Positions 23,108 through 32,700 of a stretch of 64,000 nucleotides of DNA are shown here, piece by piece. This DNA comes from Nocardia amamiensis NBRC 102102 (GTDB lineage: Bacteria > Actinomycetota > Actinomycetes > Mycobacteriales > Mycobacteriaceae): contig NZ_BDBA01000059.1 in assembly GCF_001612745.1 (NCBI RefSeq), forward strand, positions 1-64,000. The letters run 5' to 3'. Position numbers and translations under genes: made by a program. The notes under the pieces were generated by a model. It saw only the letters and a list, made by a program, of their open reading frames with translations, searched no databases and was not told the origin of the DNA. Numbering within the stretch: position 1 is the stretch's first letter; each line of letters begins with the position of its first letter.

Positions 23108-23136
23108 TTGACAGCCGCTTAAAATTCGCTTTAGAT
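23108..23136 (+). promoter_or_regulatory. Sigma-A-type promoter for the monooxygenase operon
   Basis: TTGACA (23108-23113) and TTAGAT (23131-23136) are separated by exactly 17 nt in a locally AT-rich stretch. It points at the gene at 23293, leaving a leader of about 150 nt. Confidence 0.7.
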
Positions 23137-23292
23137 TCGCCTTGATGGGATCGAGGTCACGTCGAGCCTGGTCATCGGCACCCAGCGAAGTGCGATCCGG
23201 CAACGGAACGAAACCCTGCTCAGGGGGCTCTGCTTCTGGGGTGACCTGCACCCGCCGCCCGCAGGACAAGCCATCTCTGGAAGGCCCGACGA

Positions 23293-24840
23293 ATGACCCT
23301 CACCGCAGCCCGCTCCCCCGCAGCGGCCATCCCCCGCGCCAGCTCGCTCCCTCACCATCAGGCGGTGATCGTGGGCGCCGGATTCGGCGGGCTCACGATG
23401 GGCGCCGAACTCAAAGCAGCGGGCATCCACGACTTCGTCATCCTCGAGGAAGGCGCCGATGTCGGCGGCGTGTGGCGCGAGAACACCTACCCCGGCTGCG
23501 CCTGCGACGTGCCCTCCCACCTGTACAGCTTTGCGTTCGACCCGTACCGAGACCCCCGCATCCGCTATCCCGGACAGCCCGACATCCTCGCGTACATGCA
23601 GACCGTGGCCGAGCGCCAGGGTCTGCGCGAGCACCTGCGCACGACCACCGCGGTCACCGCAGCGGACTACGACGACGCGGCCGGGGTCTGGACACTGACC
23701 ACGGCCGACGGTGCACGCCTGCGCGCAGGAGCGGTGATCTGGGCTGTGGGCCAACTCCACCGACCGGCGATGCCGTCGATCCCCGGACTCGACGCCTTCG
23801 GCGGCCGCGCGTTCCATTCGGCACGGTGGAACCACAACGTGGACCTCACCGGCCATATCGCGGTGATCGGCACCGGATCGTCCGGAACGCAGATCGTCCC
23901 CGAGCTTGCGCGCACAGCCGCCTCGGTGACGGTGTACCAGCGCACACCCGCCTGGATCCTGCCGCGACCACGCGAACGCTTCGGGCCGCTGACCCGGTGG
24001 GCCCTGGAACATGTCCCGGGGCTGCACCAGCTCTATCGCGCCGGCCTGCACCAGGGAGCCGATCTCACGCTGGCGCCGATCATGCACGGCGGATGGTCGG
24101 CCCGGCCAGCGACATGGGTCGCTCGCGCGCACCTGCGCCGCCAAGTCGCCGATCCTGCCCTGCGCGGCGAACTCACGCCGCGCTACCGCATCGGTGAGAA
24201 GCGGATCCTGCTCGACAGCAAGTTCTATCCGGCACTGCGACTGCCGCACGTCGAGCTGGTCACCGACCCGATCGAGCGCATCGCAGTCGACGGCATCCGC
24301 ACTACCGACGGCACGCATCGACCCGCGGACGTGATCGTGCTCGCCACCGGGTTCAAAGCGCCGGAATTCCTCGGCGGCATCGAGATCCGCGGCCGCGGCG
24401 GTGCAGACCTGCATCGCCAGTGGGCGAGCACCGGCGGGCCCGAGGCATACCTTGGTCTGGCCGTGCCCGGATTCCCCGGCATGTTCATGATCGCGGGGCC
24501 GCATTCGTTCACACCCGCCCATTCCAATCCCGCGATCAAGGCCAGCCAGGCGCGCTACATCGCCCGCTGCCTGGAGCACAGCACCGCGCTTGGCGCGCCC
24601 CTCGAGGTCAGCGCCTCGGCGATGACCGCCTACCGGCGATGGCTCGACGGCGCGCTCGCGAGCACCGTGTGGCCCGACGGTGTGGCCAGCTGGTTCAAGC
24701 AATCCGATGGGGTGATCACCAATCCCTGGCCGGCGTCGGTCAAACGGTTCGACCGGATGACCCGACTCGGCCCCGAACATATCTTCGTACCGGTGCCCAC
24801 CTCGCGGACGGCGGCCGTGACAGCGAGGCGGTCGGCATGA
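23293..24840 (+). CDS. Flavin-dependent Baeyer-Villiger-type monooxygenase, 515 aa
   Basis: It has the Rossmann motif AVIVGAGFGGLTMGAE (about residues 24-39) for FAD and a second AVIGTGSSGTQIVPELA (about 194-210) for NADPH. The Baeyer-Villiger fingerprints are VGGVWRENTYPGCACD (about 57-72) and FGGRAFHSARW (about 175-185). VLATGFKAP near 352 is the ATG-containing motif. Such enzymes insert oxygen next to a ketone or oxidise heteroatoms using NADPH and O2. Start ATG 23293, with GGAAGG 8 nt upstream, behind a TTGACA/TTAGAT promoter. Its stop overlaps the next ATG (ATGA), and two further oxidases follow, so it is the first gene of an oxidative three-gene operon. Confidence 0.85.
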   Translation: MTLTAARSPAAAIPRASSLPHHQAVIVGAGFGGLTMGAELKAAGIHDFVILEEGADVGGVWRENTYPGCACDVPSHLYSFAFDPYRDPRIRYPGQPDILAYMQTVAERQGLREHLRTTTAVTAADYDDAAGVWTLTTADGARLRAGAVIWAVGQLHRPAMPSIPGLDAFGGRAFHSARWNHNVDLTGHIAVIGTGSSGTQIVPELARTAASVTVYQRTPAWILPRPRERFGPLTRWALEHVPGLHQLYRAGLHQGADLTLAPIMHGGWSARPATWVARAHLRRQVADPALRGELTPRYRIGEKRILLDSKFYPALRLPHVELVTDPIERIAVDGIRTTDGTHRPADVIVLATGFKAPEFLGGIEIRGRGGADLHRQWASTGGPEAYLGLAVPGFPGMFMIAGPHSFTPAHSNPAIKASQARYIARCLEHSTALGAPLEVSASAMTAYRRWLDGALASTVWPDGVASWFKQSDGVITNPWPASVKRFDRMTRLGPEHIFVPVPTSRTAAVTARRSA

Positions 24841-26198
24841 ACATCCTCGACGCCCCGCAGCGGGGCACCGCGGTAGTGATCGGCGGCGGCATCGCCGGAA
24901 CTCTGGCCGCCTGGGCGCTGCGCGGCCTGGCCGAGCGCGTCATCGTGATCGAGCGCGACCACTACCCCGAGCGGCCCGGCTTCCGCCCTGGCGTACCCCA
25001 AGGGCGTCATGCGCATCTGCTGCTGCACGGCGGGCATCAGGCCCTCGAGGAGTTCATGCCCGGCATCCGGGAGGAGCTGATGCAGGCCGGTGCGACCAGC
25101 GTCGCGATGAGCGGTGATCTGCGCTGGCTCACCTCGGCCGGGTGGATGGCCACCCACGCGAGCGATCTCGCGTTCTTCAGCTGCACCCGGCCGGTCTTGG
25201 ATCACATCGTGCGGGCCCGGGTCTTCGACGGATCCGGTACGCGGCTCGTCGACGGCACCGAAGTGCAGTTCGTCCAGGACGCTCAGGTCGTCGGTCTCAT
25301 CGGCTCGCCGCACGCTGTGACCGGCGTTCGATTCCGCAAGCGCGGCAACGTCACCGAGGTCAGACAGCCCGCGGAACTGGTCGTGGACGCCTCCGGCCGA
25401 TCCACGAAGCTGCACCGCTGGCTCTGCGAGATCGGGGGCAGCCCGGCACCGGCGCAGACGGTCGATGCCGGGATCGTCTACACCACGCAGATATTCGAGC
25501 GTCCCTCCGCGCGGCACGACTTCCGGGCGCTCTACCTGCAAGCAACGCGCGAACAACCGTGGACCGGTGCGTTGCTGCCGGTGGAGAACAACCGGTGGAT
25601 CGTGTCTCTCGGCGGGATGCGCGGCCACGAACCCGAGCCCGGCGCCGACGGATTCGAGAAGTTGCTGACGCAACTACAGTTGCGCGATCCGATTCTCAGC
25701 GAGACGCTGCGCGAGGCCCGTCCCGTCAGCGGGGTCCGTGAATTCCGGCCCGGCTCGAGCGTGCGACGACACTACGAGCACCGCGCCACCGCCGCCGGCC
25801 TGGTCGCCCTGGGTGATGCCCACACCACCTTCAATCCTGTCTACGGCCAAGGGGTGTCGGTCGCGATCAAGGGCGCGCAGGCCCTGCGCGCCGCGGCGCA
25901 ACGCCACGGCGGCATCGGCTACACCGCTGCCCGTACCGCCCGCCACCGCATCGCGGCGGCCTCCCGCGACGCCTGGCTGATGTCCTCGGCCGAAGACGCC
26001 CGGTATCCGGCGACGATCGGCGGTCCCTCGGGGCGCATCATCCGCGCCCAGCACCGCATGCTCGACCACGTCTTGGCCCGCGCGACCACCGACACGGCGG
26101 TGACCGCCGCGTTCGAGCGGGTCATGTCGCTCGTCGACCGACCCACCGCCCTGCTACGACTCGACATCCTGACCTCTGTCCTGACCGGGGGCCACTGA
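24837..26198 (+). CDS. FAD-dependent oxidoreductase (hydroxylase/halogenase-like), 453 aa
   Basis: The dinucleotide-binding motif VVIGGGIAGTLAAWALRG is at residues about 13-30, with ERDHYP behind it. GRHAHLLLHGG near 58-68 matches a family of flavin hydroxylases and geranylgeranyl-reductase-like enzymes, and VALGDAHTTFNPVYGQGVS near 322-340 is the GD motif that contacts FAD ribitol, with the P-x-x-G-Q-G pattern. Lys and WxWxIP landmarks of flavin halogenases were not seen, so hydroxylation or epoxidation is more likely than halogenation. The start overlaps the monooxygenase stop by 4 nt; the next gene follows after 1 nt. Confidence 0.8.
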   Translation: MNILDAPQRGTAVVIGGGIAGTLAAWALRGLAERVIVIERDHYPERPGFRPGVPQGRHAHLLLHGGHQALEEFMPGIREELMQAGATSVAMSGDLRWLTSAGWMATHASDLAFFSCTRPVLDHIVRARVFDGSGTRLVDGTEVQFVQDAQVVGLIGSPHAVTGVRFRKRGNVTEVRQPAELVVDASGRSTKLHRWLCEIGGSPAPAQTVDAGIVYTTQIFERPSARHDFRALYLQATREQPWTGALLPVENNRWIVSLGGMRGHEPEPGADGFEKLLTQLQLRDPILSETLREARPVSGVREFRPGSSVRRHYEHRATAAGLVALGDAHTTFNPVYGQGVSVAIKGAQALRAAAQRHGGIGYTAARTARHRIAAASRDAWLMSSAEDARYPATIGGPSGRIIRAQHRMLDHVLARATTDTAVTAAFERVMSLVDRPTALLRLDILTSVLTGGH

Positions 26199-26199
26199 G

Positions 26200-27477
26200 A
26201 TGCACGCATTCACCGATCGCCTGCCCGATCCGCCGCTACTGACCGAACGTCCGCTCTCGATCGCCATGCGGCGGCTCGCCCCGGGCGACGCCCGCGCCAC
26301 CACGGAGCAGCGCGCGGCCTACCTGCGGCACTACACCCACCTCGGCGACCCCGAAGCTGACGCCGTGGTCGCGCTGTTCCGTCGCCTGCCGACCGGTGAA
26401 GGCCGTGCCCTGTTCGAAACCGCGCTCGAACAGGGCATCGACGCTCTCGAGGATCCTCCGGACGAGCTCGCGGAATTCTTCGAGTTGGTCGACGATGTTC
26501 CGTACTGGGTCGACGCCGATCAGCTCGATCTCGCCTGCCGGGTCATCGGGCGCACCGGGCTGCTCGGGGTGACCTCGCTGTCGATGCTGGCGTTGTGCGG
26601 CGGCTACCTGGCCTCCCGGGTCGCCAAACCGCTGGTCCGCACCGGAGAACTGGAGCAGATGGCGCCGCGCCGGTTGGCCGAAACGATGTCCTGGTGGGCG
26701 GATGTGACCACCCCTGGCGGTATGGGTCGGTTTGCGCCGGGCTTCAAGTCCACGGTCCGGGTGCGGCTTATGCACGCGCTGGTGCGCGCCGGGCTGGCGC
26801 GCCGGCCGGGCTGGGACCGCGGCGCATGGGACCATCCCCTCAACAATTCGCAGCTCGCGGGCACGATCATGCTGTTCGGGGTCGCTCACCTCAGCGGATC
26901 GCAGGCGTGCGGGATGCACTTCACCGCCCGGGAGAAGCAGGCCGTCTACGACCTGTGGCGCTACGTCGGGCACGTGATGGGCGTGCGCCCGGAGATCCTG
27001 CCCAGCACCGAGCGCGACTTCTGGAAGATGTTCTGGTTGCAGGCCGACTACGAATTCCGCGCCCCCGACCAGGATTCGCGGCGCTTGGCGCAGGCCCTGG
27101 TGCGAGCCATCGGCCCGATGGTGGCCGGGGCCGGTACCGGCCGACTCGATCGCCTCGCGCGCGCGACCGCCACCGACCTCATGTGCGCCTACGCCCGGCT
27201 GCTCCTGGGCGGCCGCAATGCGTCCCTGCTCGGCCTACCCGATCGAAAACTGTTCCAGGGCACCGTGATCGCCGCGGCCACCACGATCAAGATCCTCGAA
27301 TATCCCCGCCGGGTCATCCCCGGGGCGACCCGCTGGTGCGAGGAGGCAGGACGACGCAGCCAGCGCGCGATGACCGACCGAATGATGATCGCCCACCGCG
27401 CCGATGGCAGCTACGCCCGCCACGACCGCCTCCCCGGTCGCGCCGCGGCCACAGCATCAGCGGCACCAGTCTGGTGA
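26200..27477 (+). CDS. MpaB/latex-clearing-type (DUF2236) oxygenase, 425 aa
   Basis: It resembles the MpaB/rubber-oxygenase family of b-type haem proteins. The helical core includes DVPYWVDADQLDLACRVIG, PGGMGRFAPGFKSTVRVR and RVRLMHALVRAGLARRPGW; the His in LMHALVR (about residue 190) occupies the position of the haem-ligand His in latex clearing protein. WDHPLNNSQLAGTIMLF follows, as in the family. There is no twin-arginine signal, so unlike rubber oxygenases it should be intracellular. Members cleave double bonds or perform other oxygenations. Being the third oxidative enzyme in one operon, it probably acts on the same small-molecule or terpenoid-like substrate. Confidence 0.75.
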   Translation: MHAFTDRLPDPPLLTERPLSIAMRRLAPGDARATTEQRAAYLRHYTHLGDPEADAVVALFRRLPTGEGRALFETALEQGIDALEDPPDELAEFFELVDDVPYWVDADQLDLACRVIGRTGLLGVTSLSMLALCGGYLASRVAKPLVRTGELEQMAPRRLAETMSWWADVTTPGGMGRFAPGFKSTVRVRLMHALVRAGLARRPGWDRGAWDHPLNNSQLAGTIMLFGVAHLSGSQACGMHFTAREKQAVYDLWRYVGHVMGVRPEILPSTERDFWKMFWLQADYEFRAPDQDSRRLAQALVRAIGPMVAGAGTGRLDRLARATATDLMCAYARLLLGGRNASLLGLPDRKLFQGTVIAAATTIKILEYPRRVIPGATRWCEEAGRRSQRAMTDRMMIAHRADGSYARHDRLPGRAAATASAAPVW

Positions 27478-27482
27478 ACCCG

Positions 27483-27581
27483 GCCTGGTTCGCCAACGCC
27501 GTGGGCACCTCGGCCTTGCGCCGCCGCTCGGTGAGAACGTCGCCCATCGACGAGGCAGGAGTCAGAACGCCGGCGATCTTT
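27483..27581 (-). pseudogene. 3' fragment of a saccharopine-dehydrogenase-like gene
   Basis: Read on the minus strand this encodes AGVLTPASSMGDVLTERRR followed by KAEV, nearly the same as the C-terminus of the intact protein at 45816-47057 (AGILTPASSMGDVLTERLR, KAGV). DNA similarity continues past the stop codon (TGAACCCGGCC.GGTTC in both). The fragment lacks the remaining 90 percent of the gene. It marks a partial duplication or recombination junction, and flanks the biosynthetic region together with the intact copy 18 kb away in the same orientation. Confidence 0.75.
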
Positions 27582-27700
27582 GGCGCAACACGTATGGGGC
27601 CAGGGCCGCCCCGTTTCCTGGGGCGCAGAGGGAGGGTTTCCTTGTCGGAGGTGATGAGGATACATTGGGTCAAACTTGCCGTATTCGCCCAGCGTGCAAG

Positions 27701-27994
27701 CTATTCGGAGAGATGTCGCTCGACCGATTCGAGCTTGGTGTTGAGGGTGTCGGTATGTCCGGGGCGCAGGTCGGCTTTGATAATGATGGTGGCGCGTCCA
27801 GCGGTTTGCATGACGGCGTCGGTGGCGTCCTTGATGACGGCCATGACTTCGTCCCAGTCGCCTTCGATCTCGGTGAAGCTTGCCGCGGTCCGGTTGGGCA
27901 GCCCGCTGTCACGGATTACCCGGACCGCGGCCGCGACGTGAGCGCCGACATCTTCACCGATACCGACCGGCGTGATCGAGAATGCTGCGAGCAC
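27701..27994 (-). CDS. Thiamine-binding / MTH1187-family (DUF77) protein, 97 aa
   Basis: The whole sequence fits the MTH1187/YkoF-like fold: MLAAFSITPVGIGEDVGAHV as first strand and helix, then RDSGLPNRTAASFTEIEGDWDEVMAVIKDATDAVM, then ATIIIKADLRPG. Family members are small dimeric proteins, some of which bind thiamine or related pyrimidines. GTG 27994 has AGGAGG 8 nt upstream. It follows the XRE/TPR regulator gene by 32 nt and probably shares its transcript. A role in supplying or sensing thiamine-like ligands for this region is possible but inferred. Confidence 0.75.
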   Translation of the reverse strand: MLAAFSITPVGIGEDVGAHVAAAVRVIRDSGLPNRTAASFTEIEGDWDEVMAVIKDATDAVMQTAGRATIIIKADLRPGHTDTLNTKLESVERHLSE

Positions 27995-28026
27995 AGTTGT
28001 TTCCTCCTGCTAGAGCCGACATGCAA

Positions 28027-29337
28027 TCAGAGACTATCCAGCAGCTCGGCGGTTTCCTCGCGGAGTTCGGCAACCGGGCCGCTGGCCTTGATCCGAGGTT
28101 CTGTGGTGAGCCGGTGAATGCGGCAAATGTCGTGGACCACTCGTGCCGATGTAGTGCCGCGCGCATCAGCGATGACCTCGTGTGCTAGGCGTACACCGTG
28201 TTCGGCTTCGCCGTGGCGAAGATGCAGGGCGGCCAGTTGGGCGGTGCTGCGCAGCCGTGATCGTGCGTGCGCGTCGGAGAGGCTGCGCGCGGATTCGAGC
28301 CTGGTCATGGTCGGGCCGAGTTCGAGTCCCCGCTGAAAGGACAGGGTGAACAGCCCGTGCGCGAGGTCGGAGGTGAGCAGTTTTTCGCTGTAGTAGGTGG
28401 CGAATCCCTCGTGCGCTAGGTCGGGGTGGTCTTCGTCGGCGGCTTCGCTGAACAGCGACTCGGCTTCGGTGACCGCGCGAACGCACTCGCGGTGATTGCC
28501 TTGGGCGCCGAACGCTCGGGCTTTCACCGCGGCGATATCGGCGCGGCGCAGTAGCGACAGCTTGTCCGCCCTAATCGCGGCGATGCCGAGTTTGTCCAAG
28601 GCGTAGTCGAGGTGACCGAGGTAGATCGCCTGGCGGGCCATACAGGTCAACAGGGCTGCCCGCAGCCACCGGGGGCCGTCGTCGCCGATGAGGCTGTGGC
28701 CTTCGTTCCAGTCGTTCTGGGCGCCGGCGTGGTCGCCGCGGTCGTATCGGGCCCAGCCTACGACGCGGTGGAGGGTGGCTACCGCAGCCTTGAGCTCTCG
28801 CTCTACCGGCGGTGTCATCGTCGCCTGGAGATATTCGCGGGCACGTGCGAGCTGCACGGTCATGCCCTCGAACGCGCCGTTTCCGGCGTCGTCGCCTTGG
28901 CGGAACTCCTCGGCCCAGGCGTTGACGCGCTGAGCGTGCTCGGTGCCCACGCAGCGCGGCACGGTGCGGCTCGTCGAACGGATCGTCGGTTGCGGTGCTG
29001 GTAGGGCTGCCAGTACGGGGACGGCCGCCAGTGTCCGAAGGAAACCCTGCCGATCCACATCGACCTCCTTGACCCGAGCCCGAACGGCCCGGTGGCTCGC
29101 CAATCCGAGCTGACCGGGCGTGGCGCCGAACAATCGACACAACGCCTCACGGTAGCGAGCATGAGGCCACGACACCGACCCGTTCACCAGCCGCAACACT
29201 GAGTCCCCGGTGTAGAGCCCGCGGCGTCCGGTTGACCGTTCGACGAGATCGTTGATCTTGTCGGCGACTTCCTCATAGGTCCATCCTGCGTCCCGGATGT
29301 CTTGGTACAGCAGATGATTCCTACTCGGTCGGGCCAC
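28027..29337 (-). CDS. XRE/TPR-type transcriptional regulator, 436 aa
   Basis: Residues 1-80 hold an HTH-like domain (DIRDAGWTYEEVADKINDLVE...SVLRLVNGSVSWPHARYREALCRLFG), followed by a short transmembrane-like or linker stretch (LRTLAAVPVLAALPAP). The rest is TPR-like helical repeats (LHRVVGWARYDRGDHAGAQNDW; LAALHLRHGEAEHGVRLAHE). This architecture is typical of actinomycete cluster-associated regulators. GTG at 29337 is preferred (GGAGGT 8 nt before); GTG 29343 is also possible. It is divergent from the NRPS-PKS gene across a region with three ACCCAGCAGATTC sites, so it is the probable controller of that cluster. Confidence 0.75.
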   Translation of the reverse strand: MARPSRNHLLYQDIRDAGWTYEEVADKINDLVERSTGRRGLYTGDSVLRLVNGSVSWPHARYREALCRLFGATPGQLGLASHRAVRARVKEVDVDRQGFLRTLAAVPVLAALPAPQPTIRSTSRTVPRCVGTEHAQRVNAWAEEFRQGDDAGNGAFEGMTVQLARAREYLQATMTPPVERELKAAVATLHRVVGWARYDRGDHAGAQNDWNEGHSLIGDDGPRWLRAALLTCMARQAIYLGHLDYALDKLGIAAIRADKLSLLRRADIAAVKARAFGAQGNHRECVRAVTEAESLFSEAADEDHPDLAHEGFATYYSEKLLTSDLAHGLFTLSFQRGLELGPTMTRLESARSLSDAHARSRLRSTAQLAALHLRHGEAEHGVRLAHEVIADARGTTSARVVHDICRIHRLTTEPRIKASGPVAELREETAELLDSL

Positions 29338-29734
29338 GATCACCCACCTCCCGCGCCGTCGCCGAGACGACTACTCGAGCCTCACAACTGTCAGCTCATC
29401 GTGCCGGTTTGTCCACCCAGCAGATTCGGTTTTCGCCGAATCCGCTGCGCTGAGCGCCACGGCTCGCCCGACCCAGCAGATTCCCCAGCATTCCGGCGAC
29501 TGCGAATCTGCTGGGTGAACTGCTGTGGTGGGCCGACCCGAGAGCCTGTCAGTCTCGAAACCTGAAGTTGCACAGCCCAACTGGCTCGGCTAGCGCCAGC
29601 CGAGGCGGCCGAATCGCCGCCTGGACGAGACACACGGGCTATCGGCCGTGGCCTCCCACGAAGCCTGCACCTCTCCCCCTGCGGGGCGCGAGGTCGCGGG
29701 CCGCGTTCGGCGGCTTTCGACAGAAAGGCGTTCG
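29338..29734. promoter_or_regulatory. Divergent control region with three ACCCAGCAGATTC sites
   Basis: ACCCAGCAGATTC occurs as direct repeats at 29415-29427 and 29471-29483 and inverted at 29504-29516; the outer copies are extended to a perfect 15-nt match (29414-29428 with 29503-29517). TTCGG-TTTTCG-CCGAA at about 29425 and CTCGGCT-AGCGCC-AGCCGAG at 29585-29604 are further palindromes. Repeated sites between a regulator and its divergent target operon usually are operators. No clear -35/-10 pair was found. Confidence 0.6.
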
Positions 29735-32700
29735 ATGACGATCCCCCCAGAACCGGTGTCGGCGGTAGCCGGCGCGACGCACACGCCAGCCCCATCCTTC
29801 GATGCGGAACAGCAGTCGCGAGCACGGTCGCGGGTCGCCTACGACCATCGACCGGTCGCCGAGTTGCTGGCCGCAGCGGTCGGTGAGCACGGTGATGCTC
29901 CCGCGGTGCAGGACGGCCAGGTGGTGATCACCTACCGGGAACTCGATGAACGCGCCGATCGGCTCGCCGGGCATCTCGCTGCTGCCGGTGCGCGGGTCGG
30001 GGACATGATCGGGGTGTGCGTCGGGCGGTCAATCGCACAGGTCGTCGCGGTGGTCGCGGTGGTGAAAGCAGGGTGTGTCGTGGTCCCCCTGGACCCGGCG
30101 TACCCGCCGGATCGGATCGCGTTCATGCTGGCCGATTCCGGTGCCGGGATCGTGGTCACCAACCCCGGCCACAGCGACGCCGGCGAGCTGGAACCAGTAC
30201 TGCGGCAGGTCCGGTCGCTGCCGGTCACTTCCGACGGCGCCGTGATCGGGCCTGGCCCGGCGGCCGTCGCGGCGAGCGCGAACGTGAGCGTGGCGGCGCC
30301 GGTGTACATGATCTACACCTCCGGCTCCACGGGCCAGCCGAAGGGAACCACGGTCAGCCACACCGCGATCGCGAACCTCCTCGCCTGGCACCGCCGCACC
30401 TGGCTGTCGCAACCCGGTACCCGGGTGCTGCTGTACTCGCCGATCAGTTTCGACGTGGCCTTCCACGAGATCTTCGCCGGTCTGGCCACCGGCGCGACGC
30501 TGGTCGTCCTCGACGAGTACACCCGCACCAACCCGATCGCGCTGCTCGAGTTCGCCCGGACCCACCGGATTCAGAAGTGGTACATGCCGTTTGTCGCCTT
30601 GCAGCAGGTCGCCCAGGCCGCGACGACCGCCGCGCAGGTACCGGCCGATCTGGTGGAGGTGATCGTCGGCGGGGAGATCCTGCGGATCACTCCGCCGATC
30701 CGGGAGTTCGCGCGGCGCACCGGGACGGTGATCCACAACCACTACGGCTCCACCGAGTGCATCGACGTCACCACCCACACCCTGTCCGGTGACCCCGCGA
30801 CCTGGCCCGCGGTCGCGCCGGTCGGGCGCGCCAGCGTCGACAACATGGCCCTGTACCTGCTCGACGACACCCTCACCCCGGTCGAACCCGGCGGGGTCGG
30901 CGAAATCTACTGCGAGGGTGACTGTCTCGCCCTGGGTTACCACGGCCGTGCGGGGTTGACCGCGCAGCGCTTCGTGGCCAACCCGTTCGGTCCGGCGGGG
31001 TCACGGCTGTACCGGATGGGCGATCTGGGCCGCGACACCGGCGGCGGGGTCATCGAGTGCATCGGCCGCGCCGACAACCAGCTCAAGATCCGCGGCTTCC
31101 GCGTCGAACCCGGGGAGATCGAAGCCGCCCTGGCCGAGCACCCCGCCGTCGCCGAATGCGCTGTCATCGCCGACCGCGCGTCCCACGGCAACGCCCGCCT
31201 GCTCGCCTACGTCGTGCCCACCCCCGGCGCCGAAACCGCCGATCTGGGCGCCGCGCTGCGTCGGTATGCCGCCGCGAGCGTGCCCGAGCACCTGGTCCCC
31301 GCAGTGGTGCATGTCGTGGCCGCGTTGCCGCTGACGCCCAGCGGCAAACTCGACCGCAACGCGCTGCCCGCATTGACCCGCGCCGCCGAGGACTCCCCTG
31401 CCCGGCCGCTGACCGAGACCGCGGCCACGGTCAGCCGGATCTGGTGTGACCTGCTCGAGGTGGACGACGCCGACCCCGACACCGCGTTCACCGACCTCGG
31501 TGCCGACTCGCTGATGCTCGTGCATGCCCACCAGCGCCTCGAGGCCGCGTTCGGGCGGACCCTGCCGGCCACCCTGCTGTTTCGCGAACCCACCATCAAC
31601 GCGGTCGCCCGACAGCTGACCCGGCCCGACGACGACCAGCCGACCGCGCCGACATCCACGCCCGGCGGCGACGCAGTCGCCATCGTCGGGATGGCCGCCC
31701 GGGTACCCGGCGCCGACAGCCTCGACCAGTTCTGGTCGAACCTGTGTGCCGGTGTCGAATCGATCGCCCCGCTGACCAGCGCCGAGGTGGCGGCCCTGCC
31801 CGCCGAGCAGACCAGCGACCCGAACTTCGTCGCCGTCGCCGCCCAGCTCGAGGGCATCGAGGATTTCGACGCGGAGTACTTCGGCATCAGCCCCGCCGAG
31901 GCCGCCGTGACCGATCCCCAGCACCGGCTGTTCCTGGAAACCGCCGTCGAGGCGATCGCCGACGCCGGGCTGAGCACCGACCGGGTCGCGGTGTTCGCCG
32001 GGTCGGCGATGAGCACCTACCTGGTCAACAACGTCCTCCCAGCGCTCGGTACGGACGTGTTTCTGAGTCACCGCAACTTCGACCGGGCCGCTGACCTGCG
32101 CATCGAGGCGGGCAACGCCGGAGATCACCTGCCTATGCGGACCTCGCATCTGCTCGGGCTGCGCGGCCCCAGCATCAACGTCCAGGCCACCTGCGCGACC
32201 TCGCTGGTCGCGGTGCACCTGGCCAGGCAAGCCCTGCTGGCCGGAGAATGCGACGCCGCCCTGGCCGGCGGGGTCACCGTCATCACCCCCCAAGCCACCG
32301 GCTACCGGTGGCGCGACGGGCTGATGGTCTCGCGCGAGGGCCACTGCCGCCCGTTCGACGCCGATGCTGACGGCACCGTGTTCGGCAACGGGCTCGGCGT
32401 GGTCGTGCTCAAGACCTTGTCCAAGGCGCTGGCCGACGGGGACCGGATCTATGCGGTCGTGTCCGGATCCGCGGTCACCAACGACGGTGCCGACAAACCC
32501 AGCTACACCGGCCCCAGCCTGGCCGCCCAAGCCGAGGCCATCACCGCCGCGCACCGCGCCGCCGGAATCACCGCCGCCGACATCAGCTACGTCGAAACAC
32601 ATGGCACCGCAACACGATTGGGTGACCCGATCGAAATCGCGGCCTTGGCCCGCGCGTTCGGGGCCAGCACCGACCGGGCCGGTCGGTGGTGCGCGATCGG

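Noticed and set aside
24837-26198. Flavin-dependent halogenase
   Set aside because: The FAD motifs fit, but the WxWxIP motif and catalytic Lys context of halogenases were not seen.
27590-27700. A small gene between the oxygenase operon and the thiamine-binding gene
   Set aside because: No frame has a ribosome-binding site or a recognisable sequence; the stretch follows the saccharopine-dehydrogenase fragment.
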